From NCBI GenBank assembly GCA_029960065.1, contig JASCOF010000005.1, positions 62,001 to 126,000 of the forward strand: 64,000 nucleotides of DNA, written 5' to 3'. Source of the stretch: Flavobacteriaceae bacterium PS02336. GTDB lineage: Bacteria; Bacteroidota; Bacteroidia; Flavobacteriales; Flavobacteriaceae. This document shows positions 17,274-26,510 of this stretch, piece by piece. The number at the start of each line of letters is the position of its first letter. Positions within the stretch are counted from its first letter, which is position 1. The notes beneath the pieces were generated by a model that worked only from the letters and a program-made list of their open reading frames with translations, was not told the origin of the DNA and did no database searches. The translations under genes were made by a program, and so were the position numbers.

Positions 17274-18515
17274 ATGACTATTACAAACAAAATCGAACTC
17301 ATGTCTCCAGCAGGAGATTTTGAGTCGCTTCAGGCTGCTTTAGACAATGGCTGTGATTCTGTATATTTTGGTGTGGAACAACTTAATATGCGTGCACGTT
17401 CTACCGTGAATTTTACTATTGATGATTTAAAAGAAATTGCCAGTCGATGCGAGGAAAAAAATGTTCGAAGCTATTTGACTTTAAACACCATCATTTACGA
17501 TCACGATTTATCTGTTGTAAAAACATTATTGACTAAAGCCAAAGACGCAAACATTACAGCCGTAATTGCTTCAGATCAAGCTGTAATTGCAATGGCAAGA
17601 TCGATTGGAATGGAAGTTCATATTTCTACCCAGTTGAATGTGACCAATATTGAAACCATTAAATTCTACAGCTTGTTTGCAGATACTATGGTTTTAAGCC
17701 GAGAATTAAGCTTACGCCAAGTAAAAAATATTACCGATCAGATTGAAAAAGAACAAATCAAAGGTCCAAACGGGAATTTAGTTGAAATCGAAATCTTCGG
17801 TCACGGCGCTTTGTGTATGGCAGTTTCAGGGAAATGTTATTTGAGTTTACATTCCAATAATTCATCTGCGAATCGCGGGGCATGCAAACAAAACTGCCGA
17901 AAAAAATATACTGTTATCGATCAGGAAACAGGTTTTGAAATCGAATTGGATAACGAATACATCATGTCGCCAAAAGATTTATGTACGCTAGATTTCTTAG
18001 ATCAGGTTATTGATTCTGGAATTAAAGTTTTAAAAATTGAAGGGCGAGGACGTGCGCCAGAATATGTAGCAACGGTAACGAAAACGTATCGTGAAGCCAT
18101 TGATGCATATTATGACGGAACTTTTTCAAAAGAAAAAACTGAAGTTTGGATGAAAGCTCTTGAAACCGTTTACAACCGCGGATTCTGGTCGGGATATTAT
18201 CTGGGTCAGGAATTAGGCGAGTGGAGCGATATTCCAGGATCTGCAGCAACGCAGAAAAAGGTGTATGTTGGAAGAGGAACACATTATTTCCCAAAAGCAG
18301 AAGTTGGACAATTTAAGATTGAAGCTTACGATATTAAAATTGGAGATAAAATTTTGGTAACCGGACCAAGTACAGGAGCTCAGGAAATGATTATAGGCGA
18401 AATGTTTGTAAACGATCTTACAGCCGAGAAAGCGACAAAGGGCGATGATTGTACTTTCAAGCTTCCGTTTAGAATCCGAATATCAGACAAATTATATAAA
18501 ATTGTTGAGGCCTAA
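17274..18515 (+). CDS. trhP: peptidase U32 family protein, tRNA hydroxylation protein TrhP
   Basis: 413 aa from ATG 17274; an in-frame ATG at 17229 would add 15 basic residues not typical of the family. IELMSPAGDFESLQAALDNG and VYFGVEQLNMRAR open the U32 domain. GHGALCMAVSGKCYLS and RGACKQNCRKKY supply the cysteines that hold an iron-sulfur cluster in TrhP. The last 86 residues form the U32 C-terminal barrel domain, shared with the adjacent TrhO. TrhP makes 5-hydroxyuridine at tRNA position 34 by a prephenate-dependent route, so both known routes sit in one locus. Its stop overlaps the ferredoxin ATG by one base. Confidence 0.9.
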   Translation: MTITNKIELMSPAGDFESLQAALDNGCDSVYFGVEQLNMRARSTVNFTIDDLKEIASRCEEKNVRSYLTLNTIIYDHDLSVVKTLLTKAKDANITAVIASDQAVIAMARSIGMEVHISTQLNVTNIETIKFYSLFADTMVLSRELSLRQVKNITDQIEKEQIKGPNGNLVEIEIFGHGALCMAVSGKCYLSLHSNNSSANRGACKQNCRKKYTVIDQETGFEIELDNEYIMSPKDLCTLDFLDQVIDSGIKVLKIEGRGRAPEYVATVTKTYREAIDAYYDGTFSKEKTEVWMKALETVYNRGFWSGYYLGQELGEWSDIPGSAATQKKVYVGRGTHYFPKAEVGQFKIEAYDIKIGDKILVTGPSTGAQEMIIGEMFVNDLTAEKATKGDDCTFKLPFRIRISDKLYKIVEA

Positions 18516-18745
18516 TGGTTATTGTTACTTTACAAAGAGATAAATGCATTGGATGCAATTACTGCGTTGAGATGGATCCCGTTCATTTTCAAATGTCAAA
18601 GAAAGACGGAAAATCGGTTCTCATCCATTCGCAGAATGCAAAAGGATTTTTTACTTTAAAATCTTCAAATCATACCATTGTTGAAAGCTGTGAATTGGCA
18701 GCGAAAGCTTGTCCAGTTAAGATTATTACAGTTAAGGAAACGTAA
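18515..18745 (+). CDS. single-cluster ferredoxin
   Basis: 76 aa. Cys11-x2-Cys14-x2-Cys17 and Cys66-Pro make one [4Fe-4S] cluster; Cys59 is an extra cysteine. The start ATG shares its first base with the stop of trhP (TAATG), so translation is coupled. It is probably an electron or cluster donor for the iron-sulfur protein TrhP. That pairing is inferred from the fusion-like spacing and is not established for the family. Confidence 0.9.
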   Translation: MVIVTLQRDKCIGCNYCVEMDPVHFQMSKKDGKSVLIHSQNAKGFFTLKSSNHTIVESCELAAKACPVKIITVKET

Positions 18746-18752
18746 GAAATAT

Positions 18753-18792
18753 AAAAAACCTATTTTGTAGCAATACAAAATAGGCTTTTCGA
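18753..18792 (+). terminator. intrinsic terminator after the trhP-ferredoxin genes
   Basis: CCTATTTTGTA and TACAAAATAGG arms with loop GCAA, then a T-rich run. It lies between convergent genes and is likely used from both sides. Confidence 0.8.
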
Positions 18793-18803
18793 TTTTATTC
18801 TTC

Positions 18804-19547
18804 TTAAAACTCCAGCTCGTCAAAATCTTTAATTTCAGATAATTTAATTAGTTTGTTTTTGCTGATTTTGGTTTCGGTTTTTTCAAAAACTTCATCACCA
18901 TCATACGTGTTTTCATTGATGTTTTGATTGATGATCTTTTTTCCAGTCAGAAAATTAATGCTGGTTTCTGTTAGGACAATTGGACCATGATTACTGCTCG
19001 CATCGTAACCAATTAGTTCAAAATCTGAATTTTGAAATCTGAAAGTATACGTCCAATAGCCATATCTTCCGTGAGCATAGTGTATGTATAATTTTCCGTC
19101 TTTTATTTCAAGGTCGAGTTCTGGGGCATAATAAACGCCACCTTCTTCATTTTCGGAAGAAAAACATTGGTAATTCTTAACGGCTAATTCATAACCATTT
19201 TTTTTATTTAATAATGCTATAATTCCTCTGCGGTTTCGGTCTAATTGGCCACGATATTCGTCTTGAATGACTTTGCTTTTATCTGTTCCTTTAATCATTA
19301 GAACATAGTCATCCAATCCATCTTTGTTAAAATCGCCTGTGATGGTATCAAAAGGAACGTATCCTTTCGGAATAAAATCTTCAGGTTTTTTCTTTATTTC
19401 TATTGAAGTTGTATCTTCTTCAAAAACTTCTGGAATTGTCGGAATTTCTGAAACCTGACCAGATTGGGTTTTTTCTTTGGTTTTATTACAACTTGACAAT
19501 CCAATAAGGATTAAGATACTGACTGTAAAAAGTAGGTTTCTAATCAT
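18804..19547 (-). CDS. lipoprotein with an FG-GAP-like motif, unknown function
   Basis: 247 aa. Signal peptide and lipobox end at Cys20 (LIGLSSC). After a charged linker, DTITGDFNKDGLDDYVLMIKG (near residue 67) resembles the calcium-binding loop of FG-GAP/VCBS repeats, followed by beta-rich sequence rich in aromatic residues (GRYGYWTYTFRF). It is probably anchored in the outer or inner membrane facing the periplasm or surface. It is the last gene of the leftward ankyrin-repeat run, 45 nt after the neighbouring gene. No enzyme motif was seen. Confidence 0.75.
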   Translation of the reverse strand: MIRNLLFTVSILILIGLSSCNKTKEKTQSGQVSEIPTIPEVFEEDTTSIEIKKKPEDFIPKGYVPFDTITGDFNKDGLDDYVLMIKGTDKSKVIQDEYRGQLDRNRRGIIALLNKKNGYELAVKNYQCFSSENEEGGVYYAPELDLEIKDGKLYIHYAHGRYGYWTYTFRFQNSDFELIGYDASSNHGPIVLTETSINFLTGKKIINQNINENTYDGDEVFEKTETKISKNKLIKLSEIKDFDELEF

Positions 19548-19592
19548 AATAGTTTTTTAGATTTCATTAAAACAGACAATTTTTTTATGATC

Positions 19593-20657
19593 TTATCTTT
19601 TATAATTTGGTTTGCTTAGTAAAATGGGGGTAGTATTTTTAAGAACCCATTTAGTTGCGAGTTCGCATAAAAAATTAAGTTCATCGGTTTCTCCGTCTCC
19701 ATTTTTGCGAATATCTTTTATAATTAAATCTGCTTTTGCAAGTTCATTATCGGAAAGTGAATTATTTGAAGACAAATGGATAAAAAAGGCATCTAACATT
19801 TTTTTAAAATCGATATTCCAATTTCCACCGCCATTTCTATATATTTCATCTCTTACTTTTCCTGCAATGCGTACCACTTCGCCTTGTACAGTTTTTGAAC
19901 TGCCACTAGATGGTATTAAGAGTTCCCATAATTCTTCATATTGTTTTTCCCAAGTTGTTCCTGCAACAAAAATTGGCGATACACCATCATGTAGAATTCG
20001 TCTTTTTACAGGCGGAACATTATACATTTCATAAAGTTCGTTTAATGCATTGTCTGTCTCTTCTAAATAATCTTTATTGAAATTTTCTCGATGAAATTCA
20101 AAATCTTCTCCTTTTCGGATGACAGCATCTTTCATGGATTGAGTTATTTCGCTCTTAGACTTTAAAAGTATTTTTGATATTTCGGCCAAATTTGGAAGGT
20201 CAATATTGCTTGCTCTAATCAACGCTCTTTCTAAAGGAGTCTGTTTGTTGTTATTAAGCGCATTGATATCTGCTCCATATTCAATTAGTTTTTTAACGGC
20301 ATTTGCATTAAACCCACTTCCAGCAGCAAAATGTAAAGGCGTATCTCCATAATTGTCTCTCGCATGTATATTTGCACCGAGTTCTAATAAAGTTGAAACT
20401 TTGCCAGTTCGTATCATTGCGTTTTGATGTAATGCAGTACGGTTATAAGTATCAACAGCTTCTAAATCTGCGCCATTTTGCACTAGCCAATGTGTAAGCT
20501 CATCCGGAATACCCCAAAAACTCAATGCTGTTGTTTTTCCGTAGCCGCCTCTTGCATCCAATTCACAAGTTTCAAATACTGCTTTTAAAATATCAATATC
20601 TTTATTTTCAATTAATTCGTTAAAATTTTTGGGAAGTGTTTTCTTTTTCTTTGCCAT
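19593..20657 (-). CDS. ankyrin-repeat protein
   Basis: 354 aa, no signal peptide. Four to five ankyrin repeats cover roughly residues 25-165; the clearest are GADLEAVDTYNRTALHQNA, GANIHARDNYGDTPLHFAA and GADINALNNNKQTPLERAL. The C-terminal 190 residues are helical and of unknown type (an EKQYEELWELLIPSSG segment near 225). Ankyrin arrays bind other proteins, and in bacteria they often occur next to toxins or secreted enzymes as immunity or regulatory partners. Here they sit with two other ankyrin proteins and lipoproteins. The partner is unknown. Confidence 0.85.
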   Translation of the reverse strand: MAKKKKTLPKNFNELIENKDIDILKAVFETCELDARGGYGKTTALSFWGIPDELTHWLVQNGADLEAVDTYNRTALHQNAMIRTGKVSTLLELGANIHARDNYGDTPLHFAAGSGFNANAVKKLIEYGADINALNNNKQTPLERALIRASNIDLPNLAEISKILLKSKSEITQSMKDAVIRKGEDFEFHRENFNKDYLEETDNALNELYEMYNVPPVKRRILHDGVSPIFVAGTTWEKQYEELWELLIPSSGSSKTVQGEVVRIAGKVRDEIYRNGGGNWNIDFKKMLDAFFIHLSSNNSLSDNELAKADLIIKDIRKNGDGETDELNFLCELATKWVLKNTTPILLSKPNYKR

Positions 20658-20701
20658 TATTTTTTATTACGTTTTAAAATCATGCATCAAGAAATTTGAT
20701 T

Positions 20702-21244
20702 TCAAATTCCAAATTTAGCGTCAATATTATGCTTATCAGTATATATTTTTGCAACATTCATCAATTTGGTAAACTTGGCGTCAATTTCGTTTCGAGTAGA
20801 AGCGTCAAAATCTGCAATCGCTTTTTCTATTTGTTCTGGAGAAGCTTTTTCGTCTTTAAGTTTCGCAATGGGCAAATAACCTTCTTTTTGTTTCGCTATT
20901 GCATAAGAAAATAAATCTTTTGATGCCTGAAGAAGTTCTTTATTATCATCATCTTCATTGATTTCTTGAATTCTTTTAAATTGCGTTTCTAAATTGGTTA
21001 TATCAAATTTAAAATAATCGTAATAAGAAGATGGAATCATCTTCTTTTGTGTTTCATCATAAATCTGAGGTTCAGATTCCAACTTATAATTGATATCCTT
21101 ACTTCCAAAACGAGATAATAAATTCGAATTTAAAGCAGCAATTTCAAAGGTTTTTTCTGGGGAAAGATTGTTGCAGGAAGTAGAAATTATACTTGCAGTG
21201 ATTAATACAAATAGTAGTAAGGAATTATTTAGAGTCTTTTTCAT
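20702..21244 (-). CDS. hypothetical lipoprotein
   Basis: 180 aa. Signal peptide with lipobox at Cys24 (ASIISTSC). The rest is highly charged and predicted helical (TNLETQFKRIQEINEDDDNKE and the EQIEKAIADFDASTRNEID stretch), perhaps a helical bundle or coiled coil. No recognised domain. It lies 18 nt after the membrane-protein gene and 44 nt before the ankyrin gene, so they are probably one transcript. Confidence 0.7.
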   Translation of the reverse strand: MKKTLNNSLLLFVLITASIISTSCNNLSPEKTFEIAALNSNLLSRFGSKDINYKLESEPQIYDETQKKMIPSSYYDYFKFDITNLETQFKRIQEINEDDDNKELLQASKDLFSYAIAKQKEGYLPIAKLKDEKASPEQIEKAIADFDASTRNEIDAKFTKLMNVAKIYTDKHNIDAKFGI

Positions 21245-21262
21245 TTTTAAAATTTAATAGGG

Positions 21263-22084
21263 TTATTTGTTAATCAATTTATCTAAAGTAGCAGTAAAAC
21301 TATCACCACTAAAAACAGAATAAAATGAAATACTAAAAAGGGTTTTATTTTCTTTATTTAAAAGCTTTATTTGGCTGGTCCAATCATTTGTTGAAAAGCG
21401 TTGAACATCTGATAGATAAATAGTTTCATTACCTGCAATCAATTTATCTTTATAAAGAACCAGTGTTTTTGGTATTACATTCAAATATGATTTTGTGTTT
21501 AGTGCAAAAAATTGTGTACTTAGTAATTTAGCATATTCAATGTAATGAAAGTTTACACTTTTGCATTCGTTTAGCTGCTGTAATATTTTTGGAACTTTTG
21601 CTTCCTGCTGGCGCTTACGAATAGTTGTAATTGCTGCACCGTAATTACTATATTTAGCAGATATAGCCTGCCAATCAGTTCTTTCGTTATTTCGGAAAGC
21701 GATGTTATTTGGACCAAAAATTCGTTTACCAGATGTAAATAAATAAACGTCCTGAATGTCTGAATAAAGAGTAATTTTTTGACTTTCTTTATTAATAGCG
21801 ACAATTCCTTTCTCATACAAATAAAATACTGCTCCCTTTGTTAAAACGATTGACAACAAGAGAATAGCAATACTCAGTATCATTATTCCAACCATTGTTA
21901 TATATAAAATACTGATATCACCACTAAAAGTAGACTTTCCTTGATTTATGGGGATAATTGCGCCAAAGTAGATAAGACCGCATATTGCAGCAAATAAAAT
22001 GCATATAAATACAGCAAAATATAAAAACGCTTTGCTGGGTGCGCTTTTCAATTCTAGTTTTCCAAGTTCGGGATGCGTGCTCAT
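21263..22084 (-). CDS. membrane protein with two TM segments and a PH-like cytosolic part
   Basis: 273 aa. Hydrophobic segments lie at about 19-45 (AFLYFAVFICILFAAICGLI) and 55-82 (ILYITMVGIMILSIAILLLS). The remaining 190 residues are soluble, with alternating strands (FYLYEKGIVAINKESQKI, SDIQDVYLFTSGKR) reminiscent of a pleckstrin-homology-like fold; this resemblance is weak. Part of the leftward ankyrin run, 18 nt from the next lipoprotein gene. No function can be assigned. Confidence 0.72.
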   Translation of the reverse strand: MSTHPELGKLELKSAPSKAFLYFAVFICILFAAICGLIYFGAIIPINQGKSTFSGDISILYITMVGIMILSIAILLLSIVLTKGAVFYLYEKGIVAINKESQKITLYSDIQDVYLFTSGKRIFGPNNIAFRNNERTDWQAISAKYSNYGAAITTIRKRQQEAKVPKILQQLNECKSVNFHYIEYAKLLSTQFFALNTKSYLNVIPKTLVLYKDKLIAGNETIYLSDVQRFSTNDWTSQIKLLNKENKTLFSISFYSVFSGDSFTATLDKLINK

Positions 22085-22216
22085 GAATAATTTAATTTAA
22101 CATTTATGCAGATTAATTTCTGCAATAAATGATTTTATTTGTCAAAATGATACTGTTTCCACAGTACCATTCAGTTTATAAAAATGTGAGAGTATTTGTT
22201 TAAGTTTAAAGCTGAT

Positions 22217-23560
22217 CTATCCTTTTAAAATTTTACTTTTCTCAGTTTCAAATTCTTCCGAAGTTAAAATTCCAGCGTCTAGAAGTTCTTTCAAATCTAA
22301 TAATGCTTTTTTCTTTTCTTCCATGCCATTTCCTGAATCTGCTTTTTGCGGTTCTTCTTTCTGAATTGGCGTTATTACAGTTCCAGATGGAGCATATTTC
22401 AGAATCAATTCGGTTATTTCATTAAAACCTTTTACGTTAGAATAGTCAATTGCCTTTTGCTCTTTTACATTTACAATTGAAGCATCGGCTTTATTATCCA
22501 ATAAATATTTCACTACATCTTTCTTTCCGTTCGCAGCGCTGTAATGCAAAGGCGTATTTCCAGATTCGTCTTGAATGTTGATATTGGCTCCAGCTTCGAT
22601 TAATAATTTCACCATGCTTAAATTGCCTTTTTTAGTAGCAACATGAAGCAGGCTTTCTCCGCCATAGGTATAACTGCTGTTTAATGTAAAGCTTGAATCG
22701 TTTGCAATATTTGTAGCGCTGACAATCCAATCTAGATAATCATTCATTGATGACGTTTCTCCAGCGACTGGTTTACTATAATTTACATCAACTCCATTTT
22801 CTAAAAATAAAGACACAATTTCCTTTTGATTATTCGCGCAAGCGTACCAAACAGGAGAGTAACCGTTATTGTTTGAAGTGAAAACATCAGCGCCTCTTTC
22901 GACTAATAATTTAGCCAGCATTCTGTTGGTTTCATAACACGCAATTAAAAGGGCATTTTCGCCAGAATGATTTGCGTGATTAATATCGGCACCATTATCC
23001 AAAAGTAAGGTCACCATTGGAATCGATTTGGTATAACAAGCATACAATAATGGCGTATTTCCTTGTTTATCGGTCACGTTAATATCAGCGCCTTTGTCTA
23101 AAAGCAATTGAATAATTTCTCGATTTAATTTAGCCGAAGCTAATAAAAGTGGCGTTTCTCCATTGTTATTCAGTAGATTAACGTCAATTCCTACTTCAAG
23201 CAACTTTGTTGCAATTTCAATTTGAGCAGTTTGAACGACCAAGTGTAAGAGGCTGTTTCCGTTTTTATCATTTTTAGTGATTTCAGCGCCGTTGTCTAAA
23301 AGATACAACGCCGTTTGTTTCTGTTTTTGCAAACAAGCAAAGAACAAAGGCGTTTCTCCTTGATGGTCTTCATAGTTAATATCGGCGCCATCTTCAGTTA
23401 GGATTTTCACGATATCCAGATAACCTCTATGTGCAGCATAATGAATTGCGGTTCTTCCTTTCTCGTCAGTATATTTTACATCGACTTCTTTGTTTTGAAG
23501 TAATAATTTGGCTATTTTTCGGTTGCCGTTTTCACAGGCAATTATAAATGACATTGACAT
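22217..23560 (-). CDS. ankyrin-repeat protein with a C-terminal SHOCT domain
   Basis: 447 aa. At least ten ankyrin repeats span residues 1-385, with repeated GRTAIHYAAHRGYLDIVKIL, GETPLFFACLQ, GNTPLLYACY and GNTPLHYSAANGKKDVVKYL units. One repeat is interrupted near 270-290 by a short insert (GETSSMNDYLDWIVSA). The last 30 residues (LLDLKELLDAGILTSEEFE) are a SHOCT motif, a short oligomerisation or binding helix pair usually found at protein ends. It starts right at the first repeat with no signal peptide, so it is cytosolic. It lies 18 nt downstream of the neighbouring ankyrin gene. Confidence 0.9.
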   Translation of the reverse strand: MSMSFIIACENGNRKIAKLLLQNKEVDVKYTDEKGRTAIHYAAHRGYLDIVKILTEDGADINYEDHQGETPLFFACLQKQKQTALYLLDNGAEITKNDKNGNSLLHLVVQTAQIEIATKLLEVGIDVNLLNNNGETPLLLASAKLNREIIQLLLDKGADINVTDKQGNTPLLYACYTKSIPMVTLLLDNGADINHANHSGENALLIACYETNRMLAKLLVERGADVFTSNNNGYSPVWYACANNQKEIVSLFLENGVDVNYSKPVAGETSSMNDYLDWIVSATNIANDSSFTLNSSYTYGGESLLHVATKKGNLSMVKLLIEAGANINIQDESGNTPLHYSAANGKKDVVKYLLDNKADASIVNVKEQKAIDYSNVKGFNEITELILKYAPSGTVITPIQKEEPQKADSGNGMEEKKKALLDLKELLDAGILTSEEFETEKSKILKG

Positions 23561-23578
23561 GTATAAATTTTTTAAGTT

Positions 23579-24760
23579 TTATTGTTTCATTAAAAGTTCA
23601 ACCGTTTTAATTTTCAAATTATCTGTAGAAGCAAGTGTAAGGGCATTTTCATCCTTATCGTTTGTAATATCTTTATCTGCTCCATTTTCAAGAAGTAATT
23701 TTACCTTTCTGTAGATTTCCTTTGCAGCTTCGTCATCGTAATTCACATTGTAAGCACAGACTTTATGCAAAATGGTATTCCCTTGGTTATCTTGCTCGTT
23801 AACATCAATTGCTCCGCTGTCTAATACGGATTTTAAAATTCCTGATTTTTTCTCAGCAATATAATCTAAACCTGATTTTGGATTTCCGTAGTATTGTGCG
23901 GCATGATTTAAGTCGGCGCCATCAGATAATAATCTTTGTAAAGACTTCAGATCATTGTCAGAATCAGACATCATTCGGATAAATTCGGTCAATAAAGTTC
24001 TTCCGTCTTTGTTAATATTGTTGAAATCAGCTGAGGATGATTCGGCTAAAAGTTCATACATCGGAATCGAAAACTGCTCCCCAACAGCGTAATAAAAAGA
24101 ACTATTTTCCTGATTGTCTTTTTCGTTAGGGTCTGCTCCGTTTTCTAATAAAGCCGGAATATATTCTTTTTTGTTTCTTTTGACAGCATACATCAACGGC
24201 GTAGTACCAACTACATTTTTCTCGTTGATATCCACTCCGTTTTCGAGAAGTATTGTGATATATTCTTTCCCAATTTCAGCATTTAATGCATAATTGTTAA
24301 CGATTTTATGGATTAGATTTTCCTGAGCATTGTTTTTATATTGAGCATTGCACCCGAAATCTTCTATTAAAATTTTAAATACTTCAGGAATCGCTTGTTT
24401 CTCGATACAATATCCTAATAAAGTCTGATCGCTGATTTCATCGTTAATGTTATCAACTTTCGACATTATTTCTTTGAAGAAAGAAAGAGATTCTTCATCG
24501 TTTTTTATATTTTGGAAAAGCGAATTAAATATCGATTTGTCAAAACTGTCCAATTCGTAGATGTCAGTTTCAATAAAACCGGCTTTAATCAGTTTTTCAA
24601 TAAAATCAATTTCTTTGGCTTCAATAATTTTGGCCGCTATTTGAGAAAAATTGTTTTTAAGATAGTGATCGTTAAAATTTTCTCCATTATTTAGGCATTC
24701 TCTGGCCTCGTCAAATTTTCCCTGAAAAAGGAAAGTTTCAATCTGGTTTTGTGTTTGCAT
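23579..24760 (-). CDS. ankyrin-repeat protein
   Basis: 393 aa, cytosolic. The N-terminal 130 residues are acidic and only weakly repeat-like. Ankyrin units are clear at about 160-260 (GVDINEKNVVGTTPLMYAVK, GADPNEKDNQENSSFYYAV) and 325-385 (AIDVNEQDNQGNTILHKVC, GADKDITNDKDENALTLAS). First gene of the leftward run of three ankyrin proteins, a membrane protein and two lipoproteins. The function is probably protein binding; no catalytic motif was seen. Confidence 0.85.
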   Translation of the reverse strand: MQTQNQIETFLFQGKFDEARECLNNGENFNDHYLKNNFSQIAAKIIEAKEIDFIEKLIKAGFIETDIYELDSFDKSIFNSLFQNIKNDEESLSFFKEIMSKVDNINDEISDQTLLGYCIEKQAIPEVFKILIEDFGCNAQYKNNAQENLIHKIVNNYALNAEIGKEYITILLENGVDINEKNVVGTTPLMYAVKRNKKEYIPALLENGADPNEKDNQENSSFYYAVGEQFSIPMYELLAESSSADFNNINKDGRTLLTEFIRMMSDSDNDLKSLQRLLSDGADLNHAAQYYGNPKSGLDYIAEKKSGILKSVLDSGAIDVNEQDNQGNTILHKVCAYNVNYDDEAAKEIYRKVKLLLENGADKDITNDKDENALTLASTDNLKIKTVELLMKQ

Positions 24761-25121
24761 TTGAATCTATTTAAAAATGATGATTAAGTTTTAATTGTAG
24801 GTTTGATTCGTGATTATTGACTTCACAAACGATGCTGTAAGATAAAACATAAAATTCGCAAATATATTTCAGGATAAAAATTATAATTGACACTTTAAGC
24901 CAAAAAAAGTGGCAGAATAGGGTTTTTGGGAGCTTTAATTAAATTTAGAACGAAATATCAAACAAAATTTTGCTCAGGTCTATTAAGGCTAGATTGTGTT
25001 TGTTTTTATTTAACACCCCTTTAGAATTAATCTATAAATAGCCAAATAAAAAAAATACTATCTTTACCGATCAAACGTTTATGAACTTAAGCTGCATTCT
25101 GGCAGCACTACATATATAATT
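24761..25121. other. divergent intergenic region upstream of ricT
   Basis: 361 bp between the divergent ankyrin and ricT genes. A near-consensus -7 box TATCTTTA lies at 25059-25066. The first ATG after it (25081) opens a 12-codon frame, MNLSCILAALHI, which stops at 25119, 2 nt before the ricT ATG. No other structure was recognised. Confidence 0.4.
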
Positions 25122-26510
25122 ATGGCATGTACAAGTTGTTCAACCTCAGATGGTGGCGCACCAAAAGGTTGTAAAAATAATGGGACTTGCGGCACCGATA
25201 GCTGCAATAAATTAACGGTTTTTGACTGGCTTTCAAACATGAGTCCGTCTAATGGAGAGGCGATTTTTGATTGTGTTGAGGTACGTTTTAAAAACGGACG
25301 CAAGGAATTTTTTAGAAATTCAGAGAAATTAACTTTAAGTATTGGTGATATTGTAGCAACTGTTGCTTCACCAGGACATGATATTGGAATTGTTACTCTT
25401 ACAGGCGAATTGGTAAAAATTCAAATGAAGAAAAAAGGTGCAAACCCTGAAAGTAATGATGTACCGAAAATCTATAGAAAAGCATCTCAAAAAGATATTG
25501 ATATTTGGTCTGTAGCCCGTGATCGTGAAGAACCAATGAAAGTTCGTGCACGTGAATTGGCAATTCAGCATAAATTAGAAATGAAAATTTCGGATATTGA
25601 ATTTCAAGGAGACGGATCTAAAGCAACATTTTACTACACAGCAAACGATCGTGTCGATTTTAGAATGCTGATTAAAGATTTTGCTAAAGAATTCAGCACC
25701 AGAGTAGAGATGAAACAGGTTGGTTTCCGTCAGGAAGCGGCTCGTTTGGGTGGAGTTGGTTCTTGCGGACGCGAACTTTGCTGCTCTACTTGGTTAACAG
25801 ATTTCAGAAGTGTAAATACATCAGCAGCTCGCTATCAGCAGTTATCATTGAATCCACAGAAATTAGCAGGTCAATGTGGCAAGCTTAAATGTTGTTTGAA
25901 CTATGAGTTAGATACTTACATGGACGCGCTGAAAGATTTTCCGGATTACGACACGAAATTAGTAACAGAAAAAGGAGATGCTGTCTGTCAAAAACAAGAT
26001 ATTTTTAAAGGTTTAATGTGGTTTGCTTATACAAACAACTTTGCCAATTGGCACGTTTTAAAAATCGATCAGGTAAAAGAAATTATTGCAGAGAATAAAC
26101 AAAAAAATAAAGTCTCGTCTCTAGAAGATTTTGCTGTTGAAGTGGTTGCAGAACCAGAAAAAGATTTCAATAACGCAATGGGACAAGAGAGTTTAACTCG
26201 TTTTGACCAGCCAAAAAGAAAGAAAAAACCAAACCGAAAACGCAAACAAAATGCTGAAACTGCAGGAGTTGCTGTTCCGGTAAAACCACAGCAGGAAAAA
26301 AACACAAATAATAACATTAAACCTGCAGGAAATAATAATCCGAATGGAAACCCAAATAAGCAGAATAAGCCGAATCCAAATAAGCAAAATCATAAGAACA
26401 AGCAGAATCCGAATAAACAAAACAATTCGAATAAGCAGAATTCTAATGAAAATAAATCTGCTGAACCTAGAAAACCAATAACGAATACTAAAAATGAGAA
26501 TAAAAAATAG
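25122..26510 (+). CDS. ricT: PSP1-domain protein, RicT/YaaT family
   Basis: 462 aa. A Cys-rich N-terminus (CTSCSTSDGG, CKNNGTCGTDSC) precedes the PSP1 core at about 115-285, with the family motifs GGVGSCGRELCCSTW and CGKLKCCLNYE. In Bacillus, RicT is part of the iron-sulfur Ric complex that guides RNase Y-dependent mRNA processing; in Bacteroidota the role is not established. The tail (from about 365) is low-complexity, rich in Asn, Lys and Gln (repeated NKQN), and disordered. The 3' end overlaps gldH by 17 nt, a conserved-looking coupling with the gliding and cell-wall genes. Confidence 0.9.
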   Translation: MACTSCSTSDGGAPKGCKNNGTCGTDSCNKLTVFDWLSNMSPSNGEAIFDCVEVRFKNGRKEFFRNSEKLTLSIGDIVATVASPGHDIGIVTLTGELVKIQMKKKGANPESNDVPKIYRKASQKDIDIWSVARDREEPMKVRARELAIQHKLEMKISDIEFQGDGSKATFYYTANDRVDFRMLIKDFAKEFSTRVEMKQVGFRQEAARLGGVGSCGRELCCSTWLTDFRSVNTSAARYQQLSLNPQKLAGQCGKLKCCLNYELDTYMDALKDFPDYDTKLVTEKGDAVCQKQDIFKGLMWFAYTNNFANWHVLKIDQVKEIIAENKQKNKVSSLEDFAVEVVAEPEKDFNNAMGQESLTRFDQPKRKKKPNRKRKQNAETAGVAVPVKPQQEKNTNNNIKPAGNNNPNGNPNKQNKPNPNKQNHKNKQNPNKQNNSNKQNSNENKSAEPRKPITNTKNENKK

